A stretch of DNA of 64,000 bases. It comes from Phycomyces blakesleeanus NRRL 1555(-). Lineage: Eukaryota; Mucoromycota; Mucoromycetes; Mucorales; Phycomycetaceae. The stretch covers positions 713,545-777,544 of the forward strand of contig NW_017265147.1 of the NCBI RefSeq assembly GCF_001638985.1, given 5' to 3'. The translations under genes and the position numbers were made by a program. Every line of letters begins with the position of its first letter. Position 1 is the stretch's first letter. Under the pieces are notes generated by a model, which searched no databases, had not been told where the DNA came from, and saw only the letters and a program-made list of their open reading frames with translations. This document shows positions 1 through 11,773 of the stretch, one piece after another.

Positions 1-1396
1 ACTGTTTGAGATACAACATGATGTGGATTGAATCTACTCTAAAAATGCTCAAGAAAATAATACCTTTCTATTACATATACTATACTTTTGTACGTTTGAT
101 TAAATTATCTTATTCATTATTACTTTATTACTTTATTACTTTATTACTTTACCTTTCTCTTCCCTCTTATTTTCCATCTTTCTTTTTGGAGTCTGATCTG
201 ATCAACTATCACTTGAAATAAATGAATAAAATAAATATACATATACACATAACAACATTCGATTTTATTATTCCACACGTATCTGATAGAGAAGTAACCT
301 ATCTTGTATAAAGTATTACAACACTCACACACATATGCACCGTTTGATATATGGTAAGATGTATCCCAAAAATGTATAAATTGTACCCTCAAATGTTGTG
401 CTCTCAAGCACTGTACACTCAAGTGCTGTACAACAATGCACTTGTGTCAAAAGCCAAAATTATACATATAAAAAAAAAAGAGAATGATTTTTATTTTACG
501 AATCAAATCGAATATTTTGTACCAAACCATATTGATATTAAGAGTATGAAAATAGATGTACATAGTAGATAATTGAACTATGACTCATTTTCTTTGTTGG
601 CTTAGTAAGTTGCAAGGTGGTTTTAAACAACCAGCATGTGGCAAGTTGTGTGGCGTCTATTGGATCTATCAATTTGAATACCCACAAGATTAAAGTAATA
701 ATATAAATTATATATATATATATATCGTGAGAGGGAAATTTGCCCAAATAGAGAACTTTGAGAATTGTTTCTTTCTTGAAGACAAAAAAAAATTAAACCT
801 AGATTTTGAGCTAATCATCTGATAAGCCGGGTAAAATAAACTGAATGTTACGTACACTGATACACACACACACAACAGCTACAGCTACAGCAGCAGCAGC
901 AGCAGCAACAACAACAACAACAAAAATAATAGTCCAATTTTTTATCGACACCCCCCATTTAAAGACACATAAAGTATCTGAATATATATATCACTTTTAC
1001 TAATACAAATAAAACAAAGCAATCAATCACAAACACAAACACAAGCACAAGCACAAACACGAACACAAGCACAGGCACAAGCATAACAATGGTAATGGTA
1101 AAATATGACCCTTGACTATCGTTCGATTGTTTATCAGTTAGATCATCTAAATGTTATCAATTTTGGGTAGCCATTGTTGGTAAAGATGAAGAAACTGTTT
1201 CGCAATAAAGACGTGTTGATTTTTTTTATTATTATTGCAGCAAAAAAATCTTTTGATTTTTGAACTCTGTGTGTATTTGTGTTTGTGCGCATGTAGTTCT
1301 TTTTAATACATAATATATCAATGTATGAAATGCTAAAATAAAGAAAGAAATAGAAGAAAAAAAACAGAGACGCGCTATATCCGATAAAAGAACCTC
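1..1396. other. Intergenic, no gene seen; low-complexity repeats
   Basis: This AT-rich stretch has only short unsupported reading frames on either strand. It holds a triplet run of GCA/ACA units at about 880-925 and an imperfect 6-bp tandem array of ACAAGC/ACAAAC units at about 1030-1085. It probably contains the 3' flank of the UHRF1-like gene on the minus strand. Confidence 0.6.
1030..1085. repeat. Imperfect 6-bp tandem repeat (ACAAGC/ACAAAC)
   Basis: About nine tandem units of a 6-bp motif alternate between ACAAAC, ACAAGC, ACGAAC and ACAGGC. It is a simple minisatellite and no function is evident. Confidence 0.7.
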
Positions 1397-3518
1397 CTAC
1401 ATATCCTTCTTTGCATTACGAGGTGTGATACGACTAGATGCTCTCACACGCTTAGGATGAGGAGCAATATCATCCTTGGAAACGTTTGACTTTGCAGGCG
1501 CCTTTGTTGCTGCTACTGTTGTTGATTTTTGTTTGACGGCTACCTTTGCTGTATTTTCTATCTTTACTGTCTTTGTTGCTGCTGGTGTGACTGATTTTTG
1601 TTTAACGGCTACCTTTGCTACCTTTGCTACCTTTTCTGCCTTGGGTGCCTTTTCTGTCTTGGGTGCCTTTTCTGCCTTGGGTGCCTTTTCTGCCTTGGGT
1701 GCCTTTTCTGCCTTGGGTGCCTTTGACTTTGCGTTCTTGGATGGAAGAGGGGTATCGGTGTCTACGCCATAAGCCCAGTTAAACGCTTTCAGAACATCCT
1801 CAAGATCTTTGTTAATGACATTCTTGTTCTTTTTAAACTCTGAGATATCAGTTCGGCATGTAAAGCAATTAGAAACGCCTTTTTGTTTAAGACACTTCAA
1901 GCAGCAAATATGACCGCACGGGGTAGTAACAGGGTCCTAAAATATACATTTACATTGTAAGATACACTATCTTCAGAGCACTCATAAACACACACACACA
2001 CACGCGCGCGTGCGCGTGCGCGTATATATATATGTGTGTGTGCGTGTGTGCACTTTACCTTGATAGGAAAAGAGCAGGCACCACTGGCACAAACAATAGT
2101 GCTTGAGAAAAGGTTATGAAGGAACTCGTACTCTGACCAGAACTCCATCAACTTCAAGTCATCCCATACTCTCTTGTTTGCCTTGTCTTTGGCTATAAGA
2201 GCTTCGATATGCTTTGGGATTGTGTAGCGCACAAGCTTCTCCACTTTTTCGGCGTCTTGCACAATTGTACGAATTCCGTGTTTCTTAATAGCCTTTTTAC
2301 CAGCCTGAGTCCATGGTGCTGGCTCATCATCGTGTCTACGGAACAAATATCTCCACACATTATGGCCACTCTTTCCTAAAGTAAAATAAAACAAATACAA
2401 GTAGTATATTTATTAGTAAATGGCATGGTTGTCTTTTATTTTTATTATATATGTATATACTCTTTTCAACATATCAACTAACCTGTATCGGGCCAGTACT
2501 TTACAATCTTATATAACCCATCATAACGCACTCCTGCTTCCGGTGCGTATTTTGGATTATGTTTAGCAAGATGCTGAGTACGGCAGACTCTGATAGGTCG
2601 ACTCCTGGTCCAGTCTTTAGCTTCAGCACCAACCTCACTGTTGACTTCAGCAGCACATGTTTTCGCTAGTGCAAGATTGAATCTAGTCAATTCTTGGTCA
2701 CCACAGTGATCTCCTAAGCGCTTGTTTCCTTTTAGATCACGACCGCCACTTCCGGTATAAAAAAACTCTTCTCCGTTATCCTTGTCGTCTTCATAGCCTC
2801 CAGATAGTACAACAGAAACAGCGCCTGTGGCTGTGGCACCAGAGATTCCTCCAACAGGAGATCTAACCAATCATAAATTATTATCAGTTTGAATTTCTTT
2901 TTCTTTTTTAAAAAATAAATAAAGTCAAGTCGATTTAATATTTGCTTAGAGATTATTAATGTAATAGGCTTCTTACCTGTGAATTCCCCATTCACTACAC
3001 TTTAGACGGTATGTCCACGATTGTCCACATCGAATACCAGGTATATGACCTACATGGGTCTTGGGAACTAGTAAAAGAGGATAGACAAAATCAAAGAAGA
3101 ATATATTAAACATTGTTATATTTAATATACATATATACATAATATATGTCTTGATCCTCCATAAGTATAATTACCTACTACGCACTCCGATTCTCTTCCA
3201 GAGCATGATACACCACCACCCCATGTCTTTGTTTGTCTTGCAGCATTGGACTTTGCCGCCTTTGTGTTACGAATATCAACACTCTTTCCTGCTCCTACAA
3301 CCGCATCAACATCCGTATTGATACACTCAGGGCAATACCTATTTAATCATTTAGTAATGGTTATACATATATATCTCTTTCTTTAAAAAAAAAACAGATA
3401 AAGTATATTTATGTGTTTACTCCCGTTTACTAACCAGTCATCTTCTTCAGGCTCCTTGGTTAATCCAGCACATTCAAAATGCCAATAATCCTCACATTGA
3501 TCACAGATCTAATATATA

Positions 3519-3554
<36 letters not shown>

Positions 3555-4488
3555 TGAGAGTTTGAAGAATGAATACATAGGTACACTTTTAAGGGGATGA
3601 ATTGGCTACTTAATCTACCAGATATTTATTTATATTGTGGTGAATGTAGTAATTTTTAGCCTTGTAAGTTTGATATATAAACTTACCAGTGGATCACCAG
3701 ATTTCAATTTACATTTTGAGCAACCACATTCGTTACATTTTAATATCTTGTCATTATTGTTACACGATTTACACTTATACACCTCAATCTTATTATCAAT
3801 AGCAGTAGGAGGAGCAATAGCACTAGTGGTGGCAGAAACACTAGCAGTGCTAGTACTAGTATCACTACTATCACTACTATCACTACTAGTAGTAGCAGCA
3901 GCAGTAGTAGTGACGGTGGTAGTGGTAGTGGTAGTGGTAGTGGTAGGAGTAACAATCATATTACTGATATCATTGGGAATATTAATAGTACTAGGGGTAG
4001 TGTCGGAGGGACCTGCTTCCTCAGAAACTTCATCGGTTGTATCTTGTGGGGTAGTTGACGCTTCTCTGGATATAGGCTCGGGCGATTCAGTTGATTCAGC
4101 ATTGGTGTCTTTCAAATGAAGAAGGACATGAGAATTATTCTTAATCTTATAAGTAACAAATAGAGTAGCTGGGGATCCATCTGCGCATTTGTCCTCGAGC
4201 TGATCCAGATTGATTTTATTATAGTTATTATTATTATTGTTCCATTTAAAGATATGTATGTATATGTATATGTATATATTAGATCGTGATCAAGGCTGTA
4301 CTCTTAACATTGTTGTCAAATGTCAATAAACTTGCCACTTTTCCCATTGCGATGAGGCGGAATGAAGTTAAGTTTAGATCAAACTGCTTTGCAATCCGTT
4401 TGCGAAGGACAGACACTTTCTCATTTACAGAAGCATTTATAGCATTCTTTTTTGGATTGTGAAAGGGCACAAAAAGAGTGATCGTCAT
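1397..4488 (-). CDS. UHRF1-like E3 ubiquitin ligase (UBL-PHD-SRA-RING)
   Basis: Exons on the minus strand read 4309-4488, 3687-4199, 3435-3508, 3175-3338, 2977-3067, 2483-2862, 2059-2375 and 1397-1936, giving 752 aa. Domain order: an N-terminal ubiquitin-like domain (about residues 1-95), a Thr/Ser-rich linker, a PHD finger with the preceding zinc knuckle ([10 protein letters not shown], then [10 protein letters not shown] and DDWYCPEC), a very well conserved SRA/YDG domain ([42 protein letters not shown]) and a RING-like finger ([18 protein letters not shown]). In UHRF1 the SRA domain binds hemimethylated CpG and the RING ubiquitylates histone H3 to recruit the maintenance methyltransferase; that role here is inferred. 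The tandem Tudor module of animal UHRF1 is not visible. The C-terminus is lysine-rich, with four to five copies of an APKAEK hexamer and a basic tail. Chosen start: the first Met of the UBL. Confidence 0.9.
1660..1735 (-). repeat. In-frame 18-bp tandem repeat encoding APKAEK units
   Basis: Near-identical 18-bp units lie inside the last exon of the UHRF1-like gene and encode repeated Ala-Pro-Lys-Ala/Thr-Glu-Lys hexapeptides. A looser AKVAVKQKS repeat follows. The repeat gives a basic, alanine/proline-rich tail like that of linker histones, suggesting DNA binding (inference). Confidence 0.8.
1990..2052. repeat. Dinucleotide microsatellites (CA)n/(CG)n/(TA)n/(TG)n
   Basis: Consecutive CA, CG, TA and TG dinucleotide runs sit inside the last intron of the UHRF1-like gene. 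The alternating purine-pyrimidine GC core is of the kind that can form Z-DNA. They are probably neutral. Confidence 0.75.
3523..3556. repeat. (TATG)n microsatellite
   Basis: A run of eight or so GTAT/TATG tetranucleotides follows a TA run inside an intron of the UHRF1-like gene. Confidence 0.8.
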
Positions 4489-5497
4489 TACTGCACTGTG
4501 TTTAGAGAGTAAGAGTTTTTTTTATACATTGCTTTCACTGAACAATGATTGATATTTGTCGGAGTTATAATTCCCTAAAACAAATTTGTTTTTTTTTTTT
4601 TTGAAGAAAAAAAAAACGAGTCGTAAATGAAGTACAATAAATATATATATAACAAGTACTTGTTAAAGGTCGATAGGATTTTGATAGATACTCACATCAG
4701 GTAATATTTTGTTTGGACCATTAGTATTAGTAAGGAAGAAAAATTTGATTTAACTTTGATCTTTGATGTTTTTTTTTATGTGGTTGGTAAATATTACCCA
4801 TTTGACTTTAGATTTAGACAAACCACTATGGATGCTCTTACCTACTATGCCTTTCGGGGAAAAGTGCTTTGATAAAAGTAGCTAATTATTTTTAATATTT
4901 TTTTTTTACCTACCATAGTAGTAAAGATATTGCTATTGTGCTTCCTCAAAGGCGAATAATGTTGAACTTCATAACTGAACACGTCTTAAAATTAGACAAA
5001 TACTACTTAGCAAAAGCGTCGTGTAAAAAAAGTCTTAAAAGAAATAACAGGGGGGAGCAAATCGGAGCATTAAGTAAGCTGGGGTAGACCAAGATTATCC
5101 ACCAAGACTTCCACAGAAGGTGCTTCTTTAATCGTGACTTATAATTAAATAGGATAAAGTGTACTAATTGTAAAGTTTGGCAAAATATTACTAAAGCATA
5201 TTAATATGTAATAATAGTGATGAAGATTCTTTCGGTGTAGAAAATAGTAAAATGATAAAACGATAGTAATAGTGATTTTTTCTTCTTCTAAAGGTAACTT
5301 GATATTATATGATAAGCTTCTGACTACTTATATCTCAAGGTACAGTAGAATACAATATAGCAAGAGCAGCAGTAAAGAAAAACGAAACTTTCATGTCTTA
5401 TAGTAGGGTTAAGAATGTAATGTTACTTTATTATGAAACTCCTAATAAAGCTGTTGTTATTTTACCAGAAAACAATACGAGCCAAATTATTGTTAAG
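4489..5497. other. Intergenic about 1 kb, no gene seen
   Basis: This lies upstream of the UHRF1-like start and downstream of the TPP2 stop; both genes are on the minus strand. Homopolymer T and A runs are present. No reading frame with recognisable protein content was found. Confidence 0.6.
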
Positions 5498-8400
5498 TTA
5501 AAAGGGTGCATAACCACCTGGAGGAGCTCTGATTGTCTTCAACTTTGCGTCGTTTTCAGCCCAGATAGACCATTCGAGATCCTCAAAAAGAAGTCTGCGC
5601 AACTCCCAGGCCTTCTGGAGGTTCTTGATGCTGTCAGGAGCTACACTAGATTCTGACACGTAAGCCTGTACAGCCTTGAGAGCATTGCCGAATCTGCCAG
5701 CAAGGCGCTCTTTCTTCACCTTGATTAGAAGAGAAGTGATGTCAGAGTTACTGTCGTCAGAAGCTAGTTGGTTCAATTCTGTCAAACATGTTTCGAATTC
5801 AGAATCTTGATCCTTGCTCTCTGTTACTGCAGCCCAGGCAGCTGCCTTGTTCTTCAAAGCCTTGATTACTTGACTCTTCTTCTTCTCATTTTCCTTGCGC
5901 TTCTCCTTTGCCTCGTCTGTCTCTTCCTGTGACTTCTGGCGGCCGAAGAAAGCAAAGAGCTCATTTTGATTGATTTGCTCAAGAATACTATCGGCCAAGC
6001 TGGAAATCTCCTTGGCTTGTTCTTGGGTCAACTTTGAAGGTACTGCAATAATGTTCTCGTTACGTCCACCAGCAACAGTCCAGATGGCTTCAATCTTTTG
6101 CTCGTACAGTCCGATACTCTTTCCGTGGTTTTCTTCCAAGTGGGACAATACAGACTTGAAGGCATCAGACCCAGAACTCAATTTTTTCAAGTATGAGATC
6201 TGAAGATCACGAATAGCGTCTTCTAAATTCTGCTTGAGCTTCTCATCATCAGGCTTGTCAGCCTTATCCTCTTTCTTCTTTGGCTCGGATATGGTAGGAG
6301 GAACGGGGTAGACTGCACTGTATTGACCACCATCAACTCGGTTGGAAGTGAAAGAAATCTTTCCAACAAGGGCATCACCATGCTTGGCTTCTTTGGGAAG
6401 CTCACCGAGAGGTGCTGCTACAAACAAGGCTTTGGTATCCTTTCGCTCCAAAGTCACCTTGGGACAAGTGGACTTATCAGATCTATAGACATCTGCCATC
6501 GACTTGTGAACATTAAACGTGACTGCCTTGACATCTAAATCAACCTGGCACACAGTATTCTTAAGCTTTTCCAATACGTCCTGCTCCTCGGTCATCAGTT
6601 GGAGGCGAATAGTATATTCGCCCTTGTTGTCAAGCTTAATTGTCTGGTCAAACACATCCAGGTAGCCGATAACCTTGCAGTTAGCATCATAAACAATGCC
6701 GAACACACCAGCCAAATAATGCTCGTACAGTTGGTTCATCACGGTGGGGAAACGGACGACCATGGTATTGGAAGCATCTACTTTGAGCTTATACGACAGC
6801 ACAAGGGCATATAACAAAGTCTTGTCGGGAAGCATGTCGCGATCAGCATAGAGTGGTGCAATTTCGGACTCATATGGGCGGATATACTTGCGCAACTTGT
6901 TAAATGATACGCTTATATCAACCTTGTTTTCCTTGCGAATAGGGGCAGCAACATCGAGACGTGTAACCTGAGGATCAAAGTAAACAACGCCATGGCCATT
7001 TGCTAGATTTCCTGCAAGCTGAACACCATGGAATTCGAGGCTAAGATCAACAGTGTGTTTTCCAAGAGCAGACCAGAACTGAGCCAAGCAGACTTCTAGA
7101 TTCAGTCCTCCGCGTACAGCGAAACGCTTTACGATCACTTCTTCTTCAGAGTCGGAGTTACTGTAAGTGCCAGAACCAAGTACAAATGAGTAAGTCTGCT
7201 TGTTTTTCTGGCTCTTCTTAGGGATAAGCTGGAGTAAATGAAGCATGAACCGGGCAGGAACAGTGTTTACAAGCGACTTGGACCGAATTGTCAATTGGCA
7301 GTAAGCAGCACCTTCAGGAACATGCACAAAGTTTCTAACGATGTCACCTGGGCCAAATGCGATCTTCTTGTACTCCAAAGAACCGTGAGAAGCCAGAACT
7401 GGCTTTACAACATATACAGGAACACGGAAGACAGGTCCACGATCGGGTGCAGTTGTATCGTAACCAAGGACCTCACCGAAATGGAATTCATTTTCTTTGA
7501 GAGCCAGGGGATCAACCTTGACCTGGAAAGAGTTTCCGCCAGAGTGAAGATAGAGGTAATCAGGGGCACTAATCCATGACTCGGTAGCAACAAGTGCAAT
7601 ACGTGCTTCGTAGTTGAATTTTGCACGGTTATACTTGGGATCCTCGACGTTATTCTCGGCCATAAATGTAGGCTTTACAGTGACAGGAAGATACTGTACT
7701 TGGTTGGTTTCTTCTCGCTCTCTCAGATAGATACCTCTCTGGGGACCTCTCTTTGAAACTGTTATTTCGAATGCGATATCTTGGTCATTACGGCTCTTGT
7801 ATGTATCGAGATACTCCCAAGCCTTCTCTACTTGGAGGAAACCGACATTGAGAGGATCTTTTACAGATTTGGCAGATTGTACAACGGCTGCCTTGACACG
7901 GTAAGGAGAATAGTCCCGCTTTTCAGCCTTGAGACCCGAAACAAGCAACGAGACACAACCGCATGCATTGGGACTTGACATACTTGTGCCGTTTTTGAGA
8001 TCAAGTTTGTGAAGTCCGTAAACTGGGACACTAGTGATAGCACTTCCTGGCGCATAGATGTCTACACCACTGTAACCGTCAGTGCAAGGGCCACGGGAAG
8101 ACCAGGTGTAAGGCTGCTCGGTCATGGATTCAAGCAAGGCATACTCTGCTTGCATCTGAGAGTGTTTCACGTAAGCACCAACGGTAATGAAGCTCGAATG
8201 CATACCGGCGGGCGCGCCGATTGAACTGTAACAAGGACCGTCATTACCGGCGCTGGTGACAAAAATACAACCAGACTTGGCGATGGCTTCTTCTGCCAAG
8301 AGTTTGATAAAGTGACCATCCGTGGGCGATGCACTGGATTCGCCATAAGACATATTGGCAAGATCGACCTTGTTGATGGCCAAATGAAGGGCAGCTCTTG

Positions 8401-10000
8401 TAAGCCCAGGTCCGGTTTCCATAGAACCAAGACGAGCATCACCAATACGGAGAGAAACAATCTGTGCACCAGGAGCAACCTAATATTCAATATTGTTAAA
8501 GAAATCCTTATGATTAGTTTGATTACGGTGGTAGGATCCTTTTCGAATTACATACACCATTCAAGGCTGGCTCTTCAGGGAAGTTTGCGGCTGTGATGCC
8601 AGCAACATGGGTTCCGTGGCTACCAGCAAGTGTAACGATGCTAAAAAAAAAGAAAAAGAAAAATGTCAGATACGTCTATGAATGTACTCGATTTCACTGA
8701 TATCATACCTCAGCAGGTTTCCATCCTCATAAATATTGACGGAAAAGTTGAGTAAATCAGTTTCACCAAATGTATGGTATTTAAATTCCTTGCGGTAGTC
8801 TGTCAAGCATGGCTGGCCTGAATGAAGAAAAAATAGCTTAAATTGGCATTTTCCATAAATGGAAACCTTATCCATGTATGGACAGAAAAACCTCTACCTC
8901 TCCCCTTTCTTTTTCTAAACAAGTCTGTCTGTTCTCTTTCTTTGTCGAACTGTTACCTCTTAAATCACCAGACTCTTGAAGATCGATGACAGCTCTCCAG
9001 TCCTGACCATCATTGAAGACTACGCAGTCCAGGATAACACCAGGATCTTCATACTTATCTTTCAGTCCCTTGAGGACCTCGACACGGGTCTCTAAATCAG
9101 CAAGTTCAGCTGCCACAACTGGGTCGCTAGTCAGCTTGGATGAGTTTTGCTTTGTGAAAGAGCAGACCCGAGCCTTTGCTTCATCAACAAGGTGAAGGTG
9201 TCGTGCATCAAATGCCTTGGAACGCTCCTTAAGAGTGTATAATATATATGGTTAGATATCGATAAATAGTACGATGTATCTTATACTATGACAGCTTACT
9301 TTCTTCAGGCGGTTGACCAATTCAGTGGGGAAAAGCTCATAAGCTGGCTTCACACCGACATGGTATTCGCCGGAAGGGCATTTCCAAGTAGGATCAATGA
9401 TAAGTTTTCTTCCACTCAATGCCTGAATATAGGTCAACTTATCACCGTCTTCTTCGGTTTGGGCCTTGACTATAGCTGACGTGTTTACGTCGCCTAATAG
9501 AAAATCATGAGTGGTCCATAATATATATATATATTTGAGCCATATCCGATCCATTAGCTATTTATTATATAGCTACCTCCTCCAGTGCAGTCAACAATAT
9601 CGATTATCTTGGGCTTTCCATCTGTTGTGATCTAAGTCATGTTGTTAATACTTGCTATAAGAGAATACATATTGCTTATATATGTGACAGTGATTTACCT
9701 GCATACCGGCAGCTCCAGGATCGACACCTATAAGATATTTAAGCCAATATACATAGGTATGTTTTAATCTTGGTGTGAGTAAAAGTACATTTGGAATGTA
9801 TGTGTGCGTATGTGCAAGGGTTTGGTTCGCAACATGATTCGAAATCTTATTGTTTATGTACCTGTGTCGAGGATGGCAATCACTGTGTTGCGACCATCGT
9901 AGTTGGGATACTTTTTAATAAATGAGGCTGCCTGAGTTTCCTGCTTTGGCATAAGCCCATTAACAGGGTATTCTTGGATGTATTTAGAGATTGAGGTCAT
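5498..10000 (-). CDS. TPP2: Tripeptidyl-peptidase II (subtilisin family, S8)
   Basis: Giant cytosolic serine peptidase that removes tripeptides from the N-terminus of peptides released by the proteasome. Exons: 9862-10000, 9699-9727, 9577-9631, 9300-9493, 8957-9227, 8709-8817, 8556-8640 and 5498-8479, total 1287 aa, the usual size. The catalytic triad is visible: Asp in AILDTGVDPGA, His in [10 protein letters not shown] and Ser in [10 protein letters not shown]. The oxyanion Asn region (VTSAGNDGP) and the long insertion between Asp and His that marks TPP2 are also present. The large C-terminal part carries the family's beta-sandwich and helical repeat regions, with a charged KKKEDKADK linker. 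The N-terminus ([12 protein letters not shown], then GLMPKQET) fits the family and has no signal peptide, so a cytosolic location is expected. The SDR gene is divergent upstream. Confidence 0.96.
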
Positions 10001-10588
10001 GAGGTGAATGAAGGGTGAACAAGAAAAGTAAGAAAGACAGGTACGTACGCGTATAGATATACTTTCAATTGTCCATGGTTACAGCTCCGACATTGGACCC
10101 AGTCCCGGGTAGTCAGTAAAGAAGGGTATTCATGACCCACCCGATATATCTCAAATTCCCTAAAGACAGATTTAATAGGATTCTTGAGATCTTATACTTG
10201 GGAATTAAGCACATGCTATGAGAAAAGCACGCAAATCTTCATTATAATACAAATACCTCTTGTCAAATACCGACACCTGATTGCCTGTCTAGGAGCATTT
10301 TACTTGCAACAAGATAAGGTTGAGGCGGAGCAATGGGCTCATTTCAAAGTAAGTTAGTAGGTGTTTAAGATCAGTTAATGCGTATATTTTGTCTCAATTC
10401 TCGCACAAACATACACGTACACACACACACCAAATAAACATAATCATCAGTCGTTCATTATATTGAAGCGTCATAATGTACAAATAAGGAATGTTTTTGT
10501 TTTTGCTTTAAACATTAAATCAAGAAATTTATAGTATTCTGGTTAATTCTTCTTTATTTCCTTTATTTTTTTTTATATTTAATACAAT
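10001..10588. promoter_or_regulatory. Divergent intergenic region between TPP2 and the SDR gene
   Basis: The two genes are read outward from this 588-bp gap, so it should hold both promoters. There are pyrimidine-rich stretches just before the SDR start (about 10545-10575). No specific operator was recognised. Confidence 0.5.
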
Positions 10589-11533
10589 ATGAATCCTTCT
10601 GATGCAAATGCTCCCGTATCATTCACCCTCAAAGGAAAAGTAGCTGTTGGTAAGTATTATATATTAATTATAATTAATTTATATACCACTTACTAAAGCA
10701 AAGGCATAAACATAAAATTGACGTGTCAAAGTAACGGGTGGTGCGCGAGGCCTGGGTTATGAAATGATGCTTGGACTGGCAGAGAATGGTGCTTCTGTAG
10801 CCTGCATTGATATCTTAAAAGAAACAGGCACAAAGGCAATTGAATGTATTCAACAAAAATGCTCAGTTCAGGCATCTAGCTGGGCCTGCAATGTTACTGA
10901 CGACAAAGCAGTGTCAAACGTATTTGATCAAATTTTTCAAAAACATGGCAGAATTGATATATTAGTTACTGCAGCTGGTATTAATAAGATGTGTCCTGCA
11001 ATTGAATACACTGCTGTCGACTTTCGAACAATATTTGATGTGAATGTGAATGGAACCTTTTTTTGTGTTCAACAAGCAGCAAAGTAAGAATCTTTAATCA
11101 CAAGAATACATATGAGGGCCTAACACCACAGAGTAGGAGAATGATGGAAAAAGGAACAGGAGGATCAATTATTACTATTGCTTCCATGTCAGCCCATATC
11201 ACCAATCGTCCTCAGTGCCATGCCCCTTACAATGCCACCAAGGCGGCTGTTCTTCAACTCACTAAATCATTAGCTTGTGAATGGGCACCTCATAATATTC
11301 GGGTTACAGCTATTTCACCTGGTTATTTTGACACAGAAATGAATCAAGCTATATTGGACCAACAAGGAGAAGGAGGAAAGGCTTTGCGGAAAGAGTGGGA
11401 AAGTCTGGTTCCAAAAGGACGTATGGGTATGCCTCATGAGCTCAAAGGTGTTGTTGTATTTTTGGCTTCGGAAGCTGCTTCTTACGTTACTGGTACAGAA
11501 GTAATTGTTGACGGCGGATACACCGCATGGTGA
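10589..11533 (+). CDS. Short-chain dehydrogenase/reductase (classical SDR)
   Basis: Exons 10589-10649, 10732-11083 and 11137-11533 give 269 aa, a normal classical SDR length. The Rossmann fold nucleotide motif is VTGGARGLG near residue 22. Further SDR marks are NVNGTF, the catalytic Ser in IASMS, the YNATK catalytic Tyr/Lys pair and the PGYFDT segment after it. The C-terminal VTGTEVIVDGGYTAW is typical of sugar/polyol SDRs such as gluconate 5-dehydrogenase, mannitol 2-dehydrogenase and L-xylulose reductase. An acidic residue at the end of beta-2 (CID) suggests NAD preference, but substrate cannot be assigned. No targeting signal is evident. Confidence 0.9.
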
Positions 11534-11773
11534 AAGCAAATACGTATCCATTAAATTATGATGTTTTGTATTTATATATATATATATTCTTATTACTATT
11601 ATTATACGAAATACACCCCTTTAAAATACGCCCTTGTTGGTAACAAATAAACAAACTTTAAGTAGTGTTACATGTGTTTTTTTTTGTTTTCTATACAATA
11701 TTTGATATTTATTTACACACGGCGAAAATAAGGGTAAGACAAGCATGAATCCAAAGATGAAACATCTTTGAGT

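Noticed and set aside
1476..1772. 98-codon plus-strand frame rich in Phe/Ala
   Set aside because: It is the antisense shadow of the APKAEK repeat exon of the UHRF1-like gene.
3637..4119. 160-codon plus-strand frame rich in Val/Leu
   Set aside because: Antisense of the Thr/Ser-rich linker exon of the UHRF1-like gene; its hydrophobic look comes from triplet repeats.
7238..7579. 113-codon plus-strand frame
   Set aside because: Antisense shadow within the TPP2 coding exon.
11315..11551. 78-codon minus-strand frame
   Set aside because: Antisense to the last exon of the SDR gene, which has clear family motifs.
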